From NCBI GenBank assembly GCA_017390585.1, contig JAFPBB010000073.1:1-64000 (forward strand): 64,000 nt of DNA. The letters run 5' to 3'. Positions 63,225-64,000 of the stretch are shown one piece after another. Made by a program: the position numbers and the translations under genes. Under the pieces are notes generated by a model, which saw only the letters and a list, made by a program, of their open reading frames with translations, did no database searches and was not told the origin of the DNA. The DNA is from Tidjanibacter sp. (GTDB lineage Bacteria; Bacteroidota; Bacteroidia; Bacteroidales; Rikenellaceae). How positions within the stretch are numbered: the first letter of the stretch is position 1; every line of letters begins with the position of its first letter.

Positions 63225-64000
63225 TGCAAGAGGAACACTTTGGGATTGTGCTGTCCGACTCCACGGCCGAGCTCATCCGTCGCTATGGAACCTTCGATGA
63301 AGAGGGGTGGCTTGTGACATTCCACATCATCAACGAGGAGATCATCAGGGCAATGGAGCAGGCTGCCGAATGGCTCCGCAGCGGCTTCTTCTCCAACGAG
63401 CGCCTCTCGGAGGTGTGGGCCGAGGAGAATCCTTGTTCGGTGTGCGCCGAAAGGGTTGGCTGCAACATAACCTGCCGTCGAAAACACGCCTTCGACAAGG
63501 AGATTTACGGCGCTCTGTTGTGTGGTCGCAAGCACGCTGCAGAGATTGTGGAGAGAGGGGGCGAAGAGGTGAAAAATATGGTACGTTTTATGGTACGTTT
63601 GGAAGAAAATAACACCCTGATTTTCTTCCGCGACACGCCACACCCTTCGGGGGCCATAAATCTGGACAAAAACTACGCCGTGACAATTGATTCCACGAGG
63701 CCCGAATTGCGTCCCTGGAGTGCAGCCCTCTACTCGATGTTTGTGGTCCACCCCGAGGGATTTCCGCTGAGCCACCTCGGCGGCGAACTGAGGGGCGAGT
63801 TCGTTAGGATATACAGAACCATCACAAAATCAGACACAAAGGTCGCCACACTCAAGTCCCGACTCAAAGATCCCGCCACCTTGAGCCATCTGCTCAACAA
63901 CAAACTCTCCGAGCTGAACGCCCAACTCCGAGAGGCAGGAGTGAAGCCACAATTCATTCCTCGCACCGAGCAATCCAAAGCAAACAACAAGCCCTTCTTC
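63225..64000 (+). CDS. Unrecognised cysteine-cluster protein (partial, runs off the window)
   Basis: The frame is open from the ATG at 63225 to the window edge (258 codons, no stop). The product shows a cysteine cluster C-x2-C-x5-C-x3-C (CSVCAERVGCNITC, about residues 71-84) that could bind zinc or an iron-sulfur cluster. A short tandem repeat MVRFMVRL encoded by a 12-base DNA repeat (63582-63605) follows near residue 120, and the C-terminal part seen is rich in charged residues with a likely helical segment (LKSRLKDPATLSHLL). No signal peptide and no membrane segment. I recognise no family. It follows the GT2 gene by 15 bases, so it is probably co-transcribed. Confidence 0.65.

Overview
The window is a chromosomal segment of a Bacteroidota bacterium, most likely a Bacteroidales member of the Alistipes/Rikenellaceae type. 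The reasons are GC-rich genes separated by AT-rich spacers, promoters with the Bacteroidetes -7 box TAnnTTTG, a Bacteroidetes-type omega subunit, SusC/SusD proteins, a TonB receptor paired with a DUF4249 lipoprotein, and the order xerC-hpf. The genus is an inference. I found no tRNA, rRNA, CRISPR array, prophage or insertion-sequence transposase.

Layout. 1-2.1 kb: a secreted GH28 pectinase-type enzyme inside intergenic repeats. 2.1-7.3 kb (minus): a CpsB/YwqE-type phosphatase, a SLOG-fold protein, a YbdG-type mechanosensitive channel, a K+/H+ antiporter and a TonB-like protein. 7.3-9.1 kb: lpxC-lpxA. 9.4-12.5 kb (minus): bamD, rpoZ, recN. 12.7-17.6 kb: a tyrosine recombinase, hpf, an 800-bp gene-free repeat region, tyrS and an M28 peptidase with a barrel-like tail. 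17.7-24.2 kb (minus): deoC, a DUF4249/TonB-receptor pair and an OmpA/TPR lipoprotein. 24.4-27.0 kb (minus): rpsO-pnp. 27.2-30.7 kb: apbE-pcrA. 30.8-33.0 kb (minus): a PAP2 phosphatase, a zinc peptidase and a short-chain dehydrogenase. 33.1-35.5 kb: an envelope operon (LolC/E-like permease, LEA-type lipoprotein, SPOR-like protein).

35.7-59.4 kb is a starch utilisation locus. Leftward transcripts carry (i) a GPH/MFS sugar transporter, a multi-CBM GH13 surface lipoprotein, a SusA-type neopullulanase and MalQ; (ii) SusC, SusD and a SusE/F-type protein; (iii) a GH97 SusB-type alpha-glucosidase coupled to a hemerythrin-LuxR regulator. Rightward lie a small membrane protein, a LytS-type kinase, a LytTR response regulator and a lipoprotein pullulanase. 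Together they would bind and cut starch at the surface, import oligosaccharides through SusCD, trim them in the periplasm with GH97 and SusA, import maltose/maltodextrin through the MFS carrier, and process it in the cytoplasm with MalQ. No SusR homologue is visible; the two-component pair and the hemerythrin-LuxR protein sit where a regulator would be expected.

59.5-64 kb: a glmM-type mutase (minus), then a lipoprotein NPP-type phosphodiesterase, a GT2 glycosyltransferase and an unrecognised cysteine-cluster gene that runs off the window.

The points I find most worth a second look are the diiron-type LuxR regulator coupled to GH97, the palindromes sitting on the -7 boxes of the starch promoters, the modular intergenic repeat family (including a ~100-bp inverted pair flanking ~12.8 kb), and the GH13 protein with three related binding modules.
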